Counted from the first letter of the stretch, positions 52,455 to 61,487 are shown. The stretch: 64,000 nucleotides of DNA from an uncultured Porphyromonadaceae bacterium (GCA_937989585.1 CALKRW010000064.1:68269-132268); one strand, 5' to 3'. Translations and numbers: made by a program. Notes: a model not told the origin generated them from the sequence alone.

Positions 52455-53360
52455 ATGATAACCAAACTCGAACAAATTGTTGAAGAGGCCCGCAAACGCG
52501 GTCCTAAACGCCTTGCCGTAGCATACGGTCAGGACGAACATACATTGCGTGCTGTCCATGACGCTTACCGTGAAGGCATAATAGTTCCAACTATCTACGG
52601 TGACCGCGCCACCATACTTAAAGTATGCGAGGAACTCGGTATTCCGCACGGAGAGTTCACAATTATCGACCAGACGTCAGACGTCACCTGCGTGGCAATG
52701 GCCGTGAACGCCGTAGCCACAGGACAGGCTGACGTACTCATGAAAGGCCTCGTATCGACAGACAAGTACATGCGCGGCATTCTCAACAAAGATGCAGGTC
52801 TATTCCCTCCCAAAGGAACACTAAGCCATGTATCCGTCGTCGAACTTCCCCATTACCACAAACTTCTGTGCGTTGCGGATGTCGCCGTAATTCCACTACC
52901 CGACTTCAAGCAGAAAACAATAATACTGAAATACCTGACGCAGGTGTCTAACTCACTTGGTGTCGATACTCCTAAAATAGGATGCATCGCCCCATCCGAG
53001 CAGGTTCTGCCTTCCGTAATATCGTCAACCGATGCCGCTGTACTTGCCAAGATGGGCGACCGCGGTCAGTTGGGCAATGTCATAGTCGACGGTCCCCTGT
53101 CACTCGATGTCGCATTATACAAGGATGTCGCCGAGGAGAAAAAAGTCAAGGGCTCGCGTGTCGCCGGCGATGTCGACTGCCTGCTCTTCCCCAACATCGA
53201 GTCCGGCAATGTTTTCTTCAAATCGGCTTCGCATTTCGGAGGTGCAGAAATCGCCGCCATGGTTGTCGGCACCAAAGTTCCCTGCGTACTTACATCGCGC
53301 GGTGACACTCCCCGCACAAAACTCTTCTCAATCGCACTTGCCTGCATCTCGTGCAAATAA
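52455..53360 (+). CDS. ptb: phosphate butyryltransferase
   Basis: A 301-residue member of the phosphate acetyl/butyryltransferase family: KRLAVAYGQDEHTLRAV, ADVLMKGLVSTDKYMRGIL, and the phosphate-site region GGAEIAAMVVGTKVPCVLTSRGD. It exchanges CoA for phosphate on butyryl-CoA or branched acyl-CoA. The paired butyrate kinase downstream (62 bp) would then yield ATP and the free acid. Confidence 0.92.
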   Translation: MITKLEQIVEEARKRGPKRLAVAYGQDEHTLRAVHDAYREGIIVPTIYGDRATILKVCEELGIPHGEFTIIDQTSDVTCVAMAVNAVATGQADVLMKGLVSTDKYMRGILNKDAGLFPPKGTLSHVSVVELPHYHKLLCVADVAVIPLPDFKQKTIILKYLTQVSNSLGVDTPKIGCIAPSEQVLPSVISSTDAAVLAKMGDRGQLGNVIVDGPLSLDVALYKDVAEEKKVKGSRVAGDVDCLLFPNIESGNVFFKSASHFGGAEIAAMVVGTKVPCVLTSRGDTPRTKLFSIALACISCK

Positions 53361-53422
53361 GATTAAGAATCCCTGTCTTACCAGAATAAACTAAACATCA
53401 ACCTTAACTCTCGGATTTACAA

Positions 53423-54661
53423 ATGAGTTATCGCATTTTAGCCATTAATCCCGGCTCGACATCAACCAAAATTGCCGTTTACGATGACGGCAAGCAAGTG
53501 TTCGCGCATTCCATCTCACACTCAGCTCCGGAACTGGCACGTTTCGAGTCGGCCATCGCCCAGTTAGAATGGCGCAACCAACTCGTGCGTGGCGCGCTCC
53601 GCGAGGGTGGCATAGACCCCAAATCCCTTTCGGCTGTAATCGGACGTGGCGGTATAATCGCCCCGGTAGAATCAGGTGTCTACAAGGTCAACGATGACCT
53701 GAAACGCGATTTGCTTCATCCGCGCGTTCAGCATGCATCGAATCTTGGCGGACTTATTGCCCGCGACATCGCTGACGAACTGGGCATACCATCATATATA
53801 GCCGACCCCGTAGTTGTCGATGAAATGATTCCTTACGCCCGTATCAGCGGTATACCTGAACTCCCTCGCGAATCAATATTCCACGCACTGAACCAGAAAG
53901 CCGTGGCCCGCAAATTCGCGGCCGAGACCAATACAAAATACGAGGACCTCAACCTCATCGTTTGCCATATGGGCGGCGGGTGCACAATCTCGGCACACCG
54001 TCACGGCCGAGTAATCGACACTACCAATGCGCTCGACGGCTGCGGCCCATTCTCTCCGGAACGCTCCGGCTCTCTCCCCCCCGGGCCTCTGGTCCGTCTC
54101 TGCTTCTCCGGCAAGTACACCGAGGAGGAACTCATCAAGATGGTTCACGGCAAGGGCGGTCTTTACGCACACCTCGGCACTACCTCCGTACTTGAGGTCC
54201 TTGACCGGATAGAGAAGGGTGACCTGCATTCGATGCTTATAATGCGTGCAATGCTCTATACCATTGCCAAGGAAATCGGTGCCATGTCAATTGCCCTGAA
54301 AGGAGAGATCGACGCAATACTCCTGACGGGAGGCATCGCACACTCCAAACGTATCACAGACTTCATCGCAGATCTTGTCGACTTCATAGCCCCGATTTAT
54401 GTCTATCCCGGAGAGAACGAACTCGACGCACTTGCACAAAACGCGCTTGCCGTATTACGGGGCGAACGCGAGGCTACCGAATATGTATCACATGAAGCCG
54501 ACGACCCTTCGTCTATCAATGACACCCGCAAACCGTCAAAACTTCGTGAATGGCTCAACCAGGCCATATCAAAGGTACCGCCGACACCCAAGGTCCCAAT
54601 GACATCAATAAGACAGTACATTCGCAAGTTTACCAGTCCCCATACAAAAAGCCATAGATAG
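53423..54661 (+). CDS. buk: butyrate kinase with C-terminal extension
   Basis: A 412-residue ASKHA-fold kinase: ILAINPGSTSTKIAVY, IVCHMGGGCTISAHRHGRVIDT and ILLTGGIAHSKRIT. The core should end near residue 355, so the last 50 or so residues (Pro/Lys/Ser-rich, with YVSHEADDP) are extra compared with typical Buk (about 355-360). With Ptb it makes ATP from butyryl-phosphate or isobutyryl/isovaleryl-phosphate. Confidence 0.92.
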   Translation: MSYRILAINPGSTSTKIAVYDDGKQVFAHSISHSAPELARFESAIAQLEWRNQLVRGALREGGIDPKSLSAVIGRGGIIAPVESGVYKVNDDLKRDLLHPRVQHASNLGGLIARDIADELGIPSYIADPVVVDEMIPYARISGIPELPRESIFHALNQKAVARKFAAETNTKYEDLNLIVCHMGGGCTISAHRHGRVIDTTNALDGCGPFSPERSGSLPPGPLVRLCFSGKYTEEELIKMVHGKGGLYAHLGTTSVLEVLDRIEKGDLHSMLIMRAMLYTIAKEIGAMSIALKGEIDAILLTGGIAHSKRITDFIADLVDFIAPIYVYPGENELDALAQNALAVLRGEREATEYVSHEADDPSSINDTRKPSKLREWLNQAISKVPPTPKVPMTSIRQYIRKFTSPHTKSHR

Positions 54662-54704
54662 ACTCTTTACATACTTTATTTCCGATTTCTATTACTTTAC
54701 ATCC

Positions 54705-54736
54705 GGAGACCGTTTCCTGCATAGGAATCGGTCTCC
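54705..54736. other. hairpin downstream of buk
   Basis: GGAGACCG (54705-54712) pairs with CGGTCTCC (54729-54736), and TTCC/GGAA extends the stem inside. No T-run follows. A second short palindrome (AAGCGG/CCGCTT) lies at 54802-54818. The 213-bp gap otherwise shows nothing recognisable. Confidence 0.45.
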
Positions 54737-54874
54737 CGCCATTCAACCATTCGGCCTTTAAGCAGTCAAAGACAATATATCGCTCCTCAGGGCGTTTAAA
54801 CAAGCGGACCGGCCGCTTAATGCCAGTCCTTGAATTATTATCACCTGTATTCTTAATATTCCGAATCTAAAAAA

Positions 54875-55306
54875 ATGCCCGAACCTCTCTTCTACGATCT
54901 AACCTGCGTTAACACCCGGGATGACACAAAATCATATGATTCCTCTCGTGCCATAGGAAAGCGCTCATGGCGCACACAAATCAAGCGTGCCGCAATGGCC
55001 ATATGCTTTATGACTATATTAGCCACTATGTCTGTAGTGGCCAAACTTGCCGTTGAAATGCGACAACTTGATACCGGACTGGGGCCTGCCGCAAATCCCG
55101 ACGTGAATCAGTCCACTGACACGCATCATCCTGCTGCCGACGAAACAATCAGCACAACTCCCGCTGAGAAGACCAGAGTCATCGGTGACAATACGGTACG
55201 CCGCCAGCGGAAAGCGTCCTGCCACAAAGAAAATGCATCAGGGATTCTTTTAGGAGACAATCCCGTAGGTGATTCCCGTACAGATCTTCCATCCGAGATT
55301 CTCTGA
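54875..55306 (+). CDS. single-pass membrane protein of unknown function
   Basis: A 143-residue protein: about 38 polar N-terminal residues with a basic end (RSWRTQIKR), one membrane helix (about 41-61, AAMAICFMTILATMSVVAKLA), and an 80-residue Thr/Pro/Asp-rich low-complexity tail. The layout is type II (N-in), placing the tail in the periplasm. I recognise no family. The start has only an A-run before it. A strong terminator follows. Confidence 0.5.
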   Translation: MPEPLFYDLTCVNTRDDTKSYDSSRAIGKRSWRTQIKRAAMAICFMTILATMSVVAKLAVEMRQLDTGLGPAANPDVNQSTDTHHPAADETISTTPAEKTRVIGDNTVRRQRKASCHKENASGILLGDNPVGDSRTDLPSEIL

Positions 55307-55342
55307 CAGGCCAACATACATATGTATTACTTAAAATCACAG

Positions 55343-55385
55343 ACGGGGCCGATTCCAGATTGCAGGAATCGGCCCCGTTATTTCG
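55343..55385. terminator. strong intrinsic terminator between convergent genes
   Basis: A 14-bp perfect GC-rich stem (ACGGGGCCGATTCC at 55343-55356 with 55365-55378), then TATTT on the plus strand. It ends the 54875 gene and probably also the minus-strand gene at 55396. Confidence 0.85.
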
Positions 55386-55395
55386 GCCTTATGGA

Positions 55396-55947
55396 TTACA
55401 TATGGTTACCGGGGAGTTTGTTCGGGTGGTTTGTGTGAGATTCTTTGCCTGCGGTATATCTTACAAGTCCTGCCAGAGACTTCTGGTTTATATCAGCGAA
55501 GAACTGCTCACTCAGCACTTTACCTTTTACCGACAGGTTCGAGACCACTCTAAGTCCTTCGTCACGCTTTGTGACATCAATCGTCCACATGTGCATGAAC
55601 GTAAACTTTTCAGAACTATTGGTCAGCATGCCTACACCCTCCCAGGCAAATCGTCCGGGACGGTCATCCTTGGGTGCCACAGTCTCTACAACTCGACATC
55701 TTGCAGTGTACTCATCTGTCTGCAATGTAAATTCCTCTCCTTTTTTCAGATGTGGGTCATTGACATTTGGATTCACAGGTTCGGCATCGACAAATTCACA
55801 GTTTGTACGCGTGATGTCGGCGATATTTGTAAGATAGGGCCACAATTCCTCACCGGTAATTTTATCAATTACAACTTCGGCTTCAACATTGTAGTCTGCT
55901 TCGGCCGGATTATAGTGCTTAGGCCAAATAATTTTATCTGCAATCAT
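55396..55947 (-). CDS. SRPBCC (START-fold) family protein
   Basis: A 183-residue protein without a signal peptide. The pattern of an early helix (ITGEELWPYLTNIADITR), long antiparallel strands (EEFTLQTDEYTARCRVVETV, FTFMHMWTIDVTKRDEGLRVVSN) and a C-terminal helix (LSEQFFADINQKSLAGLVRY) fits the SRPBCC ligand-binding fold. Many such proteins bind hydrophobic ligands; substrate unknown. It is monocistronic, and the 221-bp gap to trxA shows nothing else. Confidence 0.7.
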   Translation of the reverse strand: MIADKIIWPKHYNPAEADYNVEAEVVIDKITGEELWPYLTNIADITRTNCEFVDAEPVNPNVNDPHLKKGEEFTLQTDEYTARCRVVETVAPKDDRPGRFAWEGVGMLTNSSEKFTFMHMWTIDVTKRDEGLRVVSNLSVKGKVLSEQFFADINQKSLAGLVRYTAGKESHTNHPNKLPGNHM

Positions 55948-56168
55948 AGTATTGATATATTTTGTTAATTACGTTAGTCTTGGAATATATGAATTCCTTC
56001 TTTATAACACCTGCTTACGGAAGATGGTTTCTCTTCACAGGAATTTATTTTAGTGCGATAACAAGGGTATAAATTACGACAACGCGGCATGAGATTCCGG
56101 GTGCCGGAACACAGCCGCGCTGCTTGACAGATATATTGAGCGATAGGTTGGTTGAATGACAGGAAGTA

Positions 56169-56465
56169 TTACATATGCTCGCGAAGTTTTGCCTCGAGTT
56201 GATCTGCCTGATGTACGCCGACGCCGCGCCACAAGGCTTCGCCTTTCTTGAATACAATCAGTGTGGGCACAGATTGTACACGATAGCGCTGGGCAATCGC
56301 CAGATTCTTGTCTATATCTACTTTAAGGACATTCGCCGAATCACCCACGCGGTTTTTTACATCCTCGATGATAGGAGACTGCATCTTGCAGGGGCCGCAC
56401 CATGTCGCAAAGAAGTCAACAAGAGTAGGTTTTTCTTCATTTATAAACTTATCGAAATCGTTCAT
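56169..56465 (-). CDS. trxA: thioredoxin
   Basis: A 98-residue thioredoxin with active site WCGPC (Cys23, Cys26) and the cis-proline segment QSVPTLIVFKKG. There is no signal peptide, so it is cytoplasmic. It is a candidate reductant for the class II ribonucleotide reductase encoded 20 kb away, though unlinked. Confidence 0.94.
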   Translation of the reverse strand: MNDFDKFINEEKPTLVDFFATWCGPCKMQSPIIEDVKNRVGDSANVLKVDIDKNLAIAQRYRVQSVPTLIVFKKGEALWRGVGVHQADQLEAKLREHM

Positions 56466-56661
56466 AGTGTTTTTTGTTTTATGTTGTTTCTATGTTTTTA
56501 TATAAATTCAAACACTTTATTACATTAAAAGTTCATAGCGCCCGTTATGTCATCTCAGCCATATTATAAACATACCTGAGACTCCAATTGGGAGCGTGCA
56601 TAAGCAAAACAGGCTGTGCATTTGGGTGCGCAATCTGTTTGATGTGAGTGTACGAAAGATG

Positions 56662-59085
56662 CTATTCCTTATGGACACTGGTTGATACAACCGTGCCGTC
56701 AGCACGGCGTGCCTTGGCGCGTCGATTGCGTTTAGGCTTGATTTTGGATTGTTCCTCAACTGAATCTGATTCTTCACGGGTCTGTCCGGAAGGAACGTTA
56801 ACTTCCCGGTCTTCCGATTCCGGCTCTTGATTCAGGGTTTCTTTGCCTTTAGGTTCTTTATCTAAAACTGGTTTTACCTCGTCTACAGAATTAACCTTGT
56901 CAGAATATTTAACTTCATCAGGTGATAAATCACCGCCTGCCTCGATCTCGGCCGCACGCGCTGCGGCTTTTGCCGCACGTTGGCGGGCACGTCGACGGGC
57001 CGAACGTGAAGGTTTGGGGATTACCTCACCTTCTTCGGATGCCTGCATCGGCTCGGCCTGGATAGTTTCAGCCGTCAAGACATTTTCTTTTGCATCAGGA
57101 TCCTCATTGGTTTCAGCAACAGGCAGAAGCGCCTTGACCTTTGTCTTCTTAGGTTTTTTAACCTGAACATTCTCGGAACCGTCATGCTCGGATTCGGTCA
57201 ATTCCGTCTGTTTTTTCTGGGCCTTGTCTTTTACTTGCTGAGGCTTCCCTGACCTGGACTTCTCTGTCTGAGGATTCTCTGCTTTTGTCTTTTCTGCAGG
57301 CAGGGTGTTTTCTACATTCTTGGGGGCAGTCTCTTCCTTGGCAGTCTTTGCCGCGGCACGGGCTTGCGCTTCCTGTGTCCTGGCGGCTCTTCTGGCCTTG
57401 GCTTCCTGAGCGGCGGCGCGGGCGGCGTCAGCAGCCTCCTCCAGTTCGGGTGTGATGTCAATGGCTCCGCTGCGTGTGCTTGCCTTCGATTCTTTCTTGC
57501 TGGCAGTGGATGAACCTGTATCCTTTTCCTGAAACAGGTTGATTTCATTGCCTGCCTTGTCTACCACACGATAGTGAAGGTAAGGCAGCGACTGGTCGGC
57601 GATTACCTTGAAGGTCGCCCCGAGTTTACGGCGCCACTGGCGTACGATGGAGTTGAGCCATCCTTTCTTTAGATATGCCTCGACGTAAGGGTGGACATAT
57701 ACTATGAAATGATTCAGTTCCATAGTATTTACCACATACTCCAGTTTCTCGAAAAGTGCGTCAGTGAACAGGAGTGACGGCTGGATACGTCCTGTACCAT
57801 GACACGAAGGGCATGTCTCATCGGTTGAGATATCCAGGACAGGGCGTACGCGATGACGTGTGATCTGCATAAGCCCGAATTTTGACAAAGGTAGGATATT
57901 GTGGCGCGCACGGTCGTTGGCCATGATTTCCTTCATGTGGTCATAAAGCACCTGACGATGCTCATTCTTCGCCATATCGATGAAGTCTACCACAATGATT
58001 CCGCCCATGTCACGCAGACGCAACTGGCGGGCAATCTCGTCGGCTGCCCGCAGGTTGACCTCGAGCGCGTTTGTCTCCTGGTCCTGGGTGGCCTTGGTTC
58101 GGTTGCCCGAGTTGACGTCTATGACGTGGAGTGCCTCGGTGTGCTCGATGATGATGTAGGCGCCGGACTTGAATGACACTGTTTTGCCGAACGACGATTT
58201 AATCTGGCGCGTTACTGAAAAACTGTCGAAAATTGGTTCGGGCTTGGTGTAAAGCTTTACGATGTCCGCGCGCTCGGGTGCAATGAGGGTGACATATTTG
58301 CGGATCTGCTCATATGTCTCGGCATCATTGATATGGATAGCCTCGAACGATGGAGAGAAAACATCACGCAACATCCCTACTATACGGCTTTCTTCTTCGA
58401 AGACAAGGGCCGGCGGAGTGGATTTCTGTGCCTTCTCAAGAGTATCCTGCCAGCACTTGAGCAATGTCTTGAGTTCATTGTTCAGTTCGGCTACACGCTT
58501 CCCTTCTGCCGAGGTACGGATGATGACACCGAAATTCTTTGGCTTTATCGAGTCGACGAGTTGACGGAGACGGAGTTTCTCTTCGGTGGACTTGATTTTC
58601 TGCGAGACCGAGATTTTGTCGCTGAAAGGTATCAGGACCATATAGCGGCCCGTGAACGTGAGTTCGGTTGTCAGCCTCGGGCCTTTGGAGGAGATTGGCT
58701 CCTTGACAATCTGGACGAGCAGTTCTTTGCCCTGCTGAAGCCGGTCGGATATCGAGCCGTTCTTCTCTATGTCGGGGAGCAGTTTCATTCTCGACAACTG
58801 GGGCACATGTTTGCTGTCACTCAGCAACTGCGTGAGGAACTTGTCGTAGGAGGCAAAGTGAGGACCCAGGTCGAGGTAGTGCAGGAATGCATCTTTCTCA
58901 TACCCCACATTGACAAAGGCGGCGTTGAGGCCGGGCATCAGTTTCTTAACCTTTGCCAGATATATGTCGCCGACAGCATATGCTATGTTGCGTTGCTCCT
59001 TCTGGAGGGACATGAGGCGTCCGTCCTCGAGAAGAGCAATCGACACATCGCCGGGCTGCACGTCGATAATAAGTTCGCTTTTCAT
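56662..59085 (-). CDS. rng: RNase E/G-family endoribonuclease with long disordered tail
   Basis: An 807-residue protein. The catalytic core (about 1-525) has an S1-like domain (AVGDIYLAKVKKLMPGLNAAFVNVG), the DNase-I-like site with Asp323 (VIDVNSGNRT) and Asp367/Asp370 (VVDFIDM), and the zinc-link CPSC at 425-428. The remaining 280 residues are a Lys/Glu/Ala/Arg-rich, low-complexity tail (KARRAARTQEAQARAAAK, RRRARQRAAKAAARA), far longer than in RNase G. This resembles the scaffold tail of RNase E in form, suggesting RNA binding or degradosome assembly. Confidence 0.9.
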   Translation of the reverse strand: MKSELIIDVQPGDVSIALLEDGRLMSLQKEQRNIAYAVGDIYLAKVKKLMPGLNAAFVNVGYEKDAFLHYLDLGPHFASYDKFLTQLLSDSKHVPQLSRMKLLPDIEKNGSISDRLQQGKELLVQIVKEPISSKGPRLTTELTFTGRYMVLIPFSDKISVSQKIKSTEEKLRLRQLVDSIKPKNFGVIIRTSAEGKRVAELNNELKTLLKCWQDTLEKAQKSTPPALVFEEESRIVGMLRDVFSPSFEAIHINDAETYEQIRKYVTLIAPERADIVKLYTKPEPIFDSFSVTRQIKSSFGKTVSFKSGAYIIIEHTEALHVIDVNSGNRTKATQDQETNALEVNLRAADEIARQLRLRDMGGIIVVDFIDMAKNEHRQVLYDHMKEIMANDRARHNILPLSKFGLMQITRHRVRPVLDISTDETCPSCHGTGRIQPSLLFTDALFEKLEYVVNTMELNHFIVYVHPYVEAYLKKGWLNSIVRQWRRKLGATFKVIADQSLPYLHYRVVDKAGNEINLFQEKDTGSSTASKKESKASTRSGAIDITPELEEAADAARAAAQEAKARRAARTQEAQARAAAKTAKEETAPKNVENTLPAEKTKAENPQTEKSRSGKPQQVKDKAQKKQTELTESEHDGSENVQVKKPKKTKVKALLPVAETNEDPDAKENVLTAETIQAEPMQASEEGEVIPKPSRSARRRARQRAAKAAARAAEIEAGGDLSPDEVKYSDKVNSVDEVKPVLDKEPKGKETLNQEPESEDREVNVPSGQTREESDSVEEQSKIKPKRNRRAKARRADGTVVSTSVHKE

Positions 59086-59130
59086 TTAGTGTGGGAATAT
59101 ATGAGTTAATCGGAGAGAGTTTTTGAGAGG

Positions 59131-59203
59131 ATAAAAATAAAAAAGAACAGACGTCGGACCGGGTGAAGTGGAATTCCAACTCCCGCCTCGATATCTGTTC
59201 TTT
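59131..59203 (-). terminator. terminator with extended branched hairpin upstream of the RNase gene
   Basis: On the minus strand AAAGAACAGA pairs with TCTGTTCTTT over a 42-nt interior that folds further (a TGGAATTCCA palindrome flanked by GGG/CCC), then a T-rich tail. It ends the HU/ribosomal-protein transcript before rng. Confidence 0.7.
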
Positions 59204-59270
59204 AATCTGTCGTCTTGTATGACACTCCGGGCTGTCATGATGCGGATTCGTGGTCCGCGGCCCTTATGTC

Positions 59271-59360
59271 TTACTTCTTCTTATGACGATTCTTACGGAG
59301 GCGTTTTTTGCGCTTGTGGGTAGCCATCTTGTGGCCTTTTCTTTTTTTACCGCTGGGCAT
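59271..59360 (-). CDS. 29-residue basic ribosomal-type protein (AURKAIP1/COX24 domain, bS22-like)
   Basis: The reading frame MPSGKKRKGHKMATHKRKKR, continuing to a Lys-rich end at residue 29, encodes an extremely basic peptide. It matches the small Bacteroidetes proteins containing the COX24/AURKAIP1 C-terminal motif (KMATHKRKKRLRK), related to mitochondrial mS38 and mycobacterial bS22, small-subunit proteins near the decoding region. It is 53 bp after the HU gene on the same strand. Its tiny size makes it easy to miss. Confidence 0.85.
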   Translation of the reverse strand: MPSGKKRKGHKMATHKRKKRLRKNRHKKK

Positions 59361-59413
59361 TGTTGTTAAGTATTAAATGGTTGGTGAATTTATCTGTCTG
59401 TATCTGCCGTTAA

Positions 59414-59686
59414 TCAGCGAACGTCCTCCATGAATACCTTTGCGGGCTTGAATGCGGGGATCTTGTGCTCGGGGATGACGATTGTGGTATTCTTCGAGAT
59501 GTTGCGAGCAGTCTTCTCGGAACGAACTTTTACGATGAAACTGCCGAAACCACGCAGATAAACATTTTCGCCATGTGCGAGAGAATCTTTTACAACTTCC
59601 ATGAATTTCTCGATGGTCTCGAGAACGTTTGCCTTTTCGATTCCTGTTGTCTTCGAAATTTCGTTAACGATGTCGGCTTTAGTCAT
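59414..59686 (-). CDS. HU-family DNA-binding protein
   Basis: A 90-residue HU/IHF-type protein: MTKADIVNEISKTTGIEKANVLETIEKFMEVVKDSL helical dimerisation part, then GENVYLRGFGSFIVKVRSEKTARN and the arm ending VIPEHKIPAFKPAKVF. It bends and compacts DNA as a dimer. The upstream promoter has a 21-bp spacer and the leader is about 85 nt. Confidence 0.95.
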   Translation of the reverse strand: MTKADIVNEISKTTGIEKANVLETIEKFMEVVKDSLAHGENVYLRGFGSFIVKVRSEKTARNISKNTTIVIPEHKIPAFKPAKVFMEDVR

Positions 59687-59773
59687 TTTTCCTAATGATT
59701 TTATATTGTTTATTATTACCTAAGAAGTCACAAAATCAATGCCGCCCGAAGAAGGCAGCCGCATTTTGCGGTG

Positions 59774-59806
59774 CAAATATCGCAATTTTTTTTAACATGT
59801 ACCAAA
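59774..59806 (-). promoter_or_regulatory. promoter of the HU gene
   Basis: Minus-strand TTTG at 59803-59806, a 21-bp spacer and GATATTTG at 59774-59781 (7 of 8 bases). Confidence 0.55.
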
Positions 59807-59935
59807 TAATTATCTTATTTTTTGACAATTACCCCAAAAAACACGCTTCTATACCAGTTTAACACCCTAACTTTCGCCTAAAAACGCTTTTTCGGCACAT
59901 TTTCATACACTGCAGTACCGCGTACCGGCAAGCGG

Positions 59936-60676
59936 TCAAATCTCGCTAAGCGAGTCTACCGAGACGAATTTTCCCGGATTCTCGCGGATGGCTCGGACAA
60001 GCGCTTCAGACGGCTCGCATGCTTGCGGGTTGTACCATACGGCCCGGAAGCCCGATGCGAGCGCTCCGGCAACATCGGTATCGGGATTGTCGCCAACCAT
60101 CAGACATTCCTCCGCCCTAGTCCCTGCTTTCCTTAAGGCATAATCGAAGAAACGCTTATCCGGTTTGTTGATGTCTATCTCGTCGCTCAGCACTACGCAG
60201 TCCACGAGATGGCTCAGGGCTATCGACGACAGTTTGGAGTACTGCACCTCCTTGAATCCGTTTGACAGCACACCTATTTTATATCCGCGTGCGCGCATAC
60301 GCCGGACAGCATCCTGGGCGCCGTCCACTGCATAGTGTTTCTGGCCGAGCAGCCCGAGATACAGGCGGTCGAGTTCCGGCCACATGGCCTCGGCCTCTTC
60401 CTCGGGACAGCCTGCCTCTACTAGCGGACGGACAAAACGGTCGCGGCGCAGGGTCGCACGGTCTATCAGTCCCGGGGCATAAAGTCTCCACAGTTCGGCA
60501 TTTATTCGGTGATAGTGGTCCCTCCACGCGTCGACATCACTCCACCACCGGTCGAGACGCGCCATTTCGTAAACCTCACCGAGGCTTACGTGTGAACTCC
60601 GCGTGAAATCGAACAGCGTATCGTCAAGATCGAAGAACACCCAGCGAATGCCTTCGAAAAATTCTTCCCCGATCAT
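59936..60676 (-). CDS. YjjG-family HAD nucleotidase
   Basis: A 246-residue haloacid-dehalogenase-type phosphatase. Motif I FFDLDDTLFDF with the nucleophilic Asp, motif II VLSNG, motif III INKPDKRFFDYALRKAG and motif IV MVGDNPDTDVAGALASG are all present. The helical cap (about 25-95) and overall match fit the YjjG noncanonical pyrimidine nucleotidase group. It follows the DUF308 gene by 12 bp. Confidence 0.88.
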   Translation of the reverse strand: MIGEEFFEGIRWVFFDLDDTLFDFTRSSHVSLGEVYEMARLDRWWSDVDAWRDHYHRINAELWRLYAPGLIDRATLRRDRFVRPLVEAGCPEEEAEAMWPELDRLYLGLLGQKHYAVDGAQDAVRRMRARGYKIGVLSNGFKEVQYSKLSSIALSHLVDCVVLSDEIDINKPDKRFFDYALRKAGTRAEECLMVGDNPDTDVAGALASGFRAVWYNPQACEPSEALVRAIRENPGKFVSVDSLSEI

Positions 60677-60688
60677 TTCTGTTGCCGT

Positions 60689-61321
60689 TTATTTGTCTTC
60701 GAGACCTTTGATTTCCTTGACCTCCTTGGCCTTTACGTCGACAGGCTTTACTGCTGTGGACGCCTGGGCCTCGTGACGCAGGCGGCGGTTGCCGGACCCG
60801 AGCAGCATGGACTCGACGAAACCGCCTATGCCGAACACTACCAGTCCGGAACCGGAAATTATCATGAGTTGAGGCTCTGTCAGTTTAGCCATGAAGACTA
60901 TCAGCGACAACACCATAATAATTCCAGGGAATATATAGGTCCAGCCCGGAATACCCACAGCGCGGGTTATCGTGAAGATTATGTATACCTGTACGATTGT
61001 GCCGAACAGTAGTATCAGTCCGAAAAGCATCGGTATCATGCTCTGGAATGTATCATTGAATATGAACATCGACAGGCCGAGCATCAGCGAGGCCATCGAC
61101 ACCACTATGCCGAAGAATTTTGACGCGCCCTTATGCTTGGGTTCGCCATTTTTATCATTCCCGGACAGATAAAGCACCGTGTTCACTATCCCCGAGAGCA
61201 GGAACAGTATGCCTGCTGTAATGACGATGCCGCTCTGGGTTATCGTCCTGTTGCATATTATAAGCACTATGCCGGCTGCAAGTATTATAAGTCCGGTAAG
61301 CAATGTTGTTGACGCTTTCAT
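60689..61321 (-). CDS. DUF308 (HdeD-like) membrane protein
   Basis: A 210-residue protein with about six hydrophobic segments in paired repeats (TGLIILAAGIVLII, GIVITAGILFLLSGI, SGSGLVVFGIGGFVESM) typical of HdeD/DUF308 proteins. A 35-residue charged C-terminal tail follows (VKAKEVKEIKGLEDK). HdeD is linked to acid stress in enterobacteria; no such role is shown here. It is first in a pair with the HAD gene. Confidence 0.8.
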   Translation of the reverse strand: MKASTTLLTGLIILAAGIVLIICNRTITQSGIVITAGILFLLSGIVNTVLYLSGNDKNGEPKHKGASKFFGIVVSMASLMLGLSMFIFNDTFQSMIPMLFGLILLFGTIVQVYIIFTITRAVGIPGWTYIFPGIIMVLSLIVFMAKLTEPQLMIISGSGLVVFGIGGFVESMLLGSGNRRLRHEAQASTAVKPVDVKAKEVKEIKGLEDK

Positions 61322-61378
61322 GATTCCTATCTGTGTCTTATGTTTTAGTTGACAATGGTTTCTGCTTTGATTTTACGG

Positions 61379-61386
61379 CAAATTTA
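61379..61386 (-). promoter_or_regulatory. -7 element of the DUF308 gene
   Basis: The minus strand reads TAAATTTG, about 58 bp before the ATG at 61321. No good -33 TTG is visible. Confidence 0.5.
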
Positions 61387-61451
61387 GCAATTTAGTTCCG
61401 TATTCGAAAATTTTTGGCCGCCAATCGTTTCGCCCTTTCATGATAAACACC

Positions 61452-61459
61452 TATATTTG
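61452..61459 (+). promoter_or_regulatory. -7 element of the GDSL esterase gene
   Basis: TATATTTG, 28 bp before ATG 61488. It lies downstream of an ATG at 61440, ruling out that longer start. Confidence 0.6.
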
Positions 61460-61487
61460 CATTATCGTTCAACATATTCATAACACC

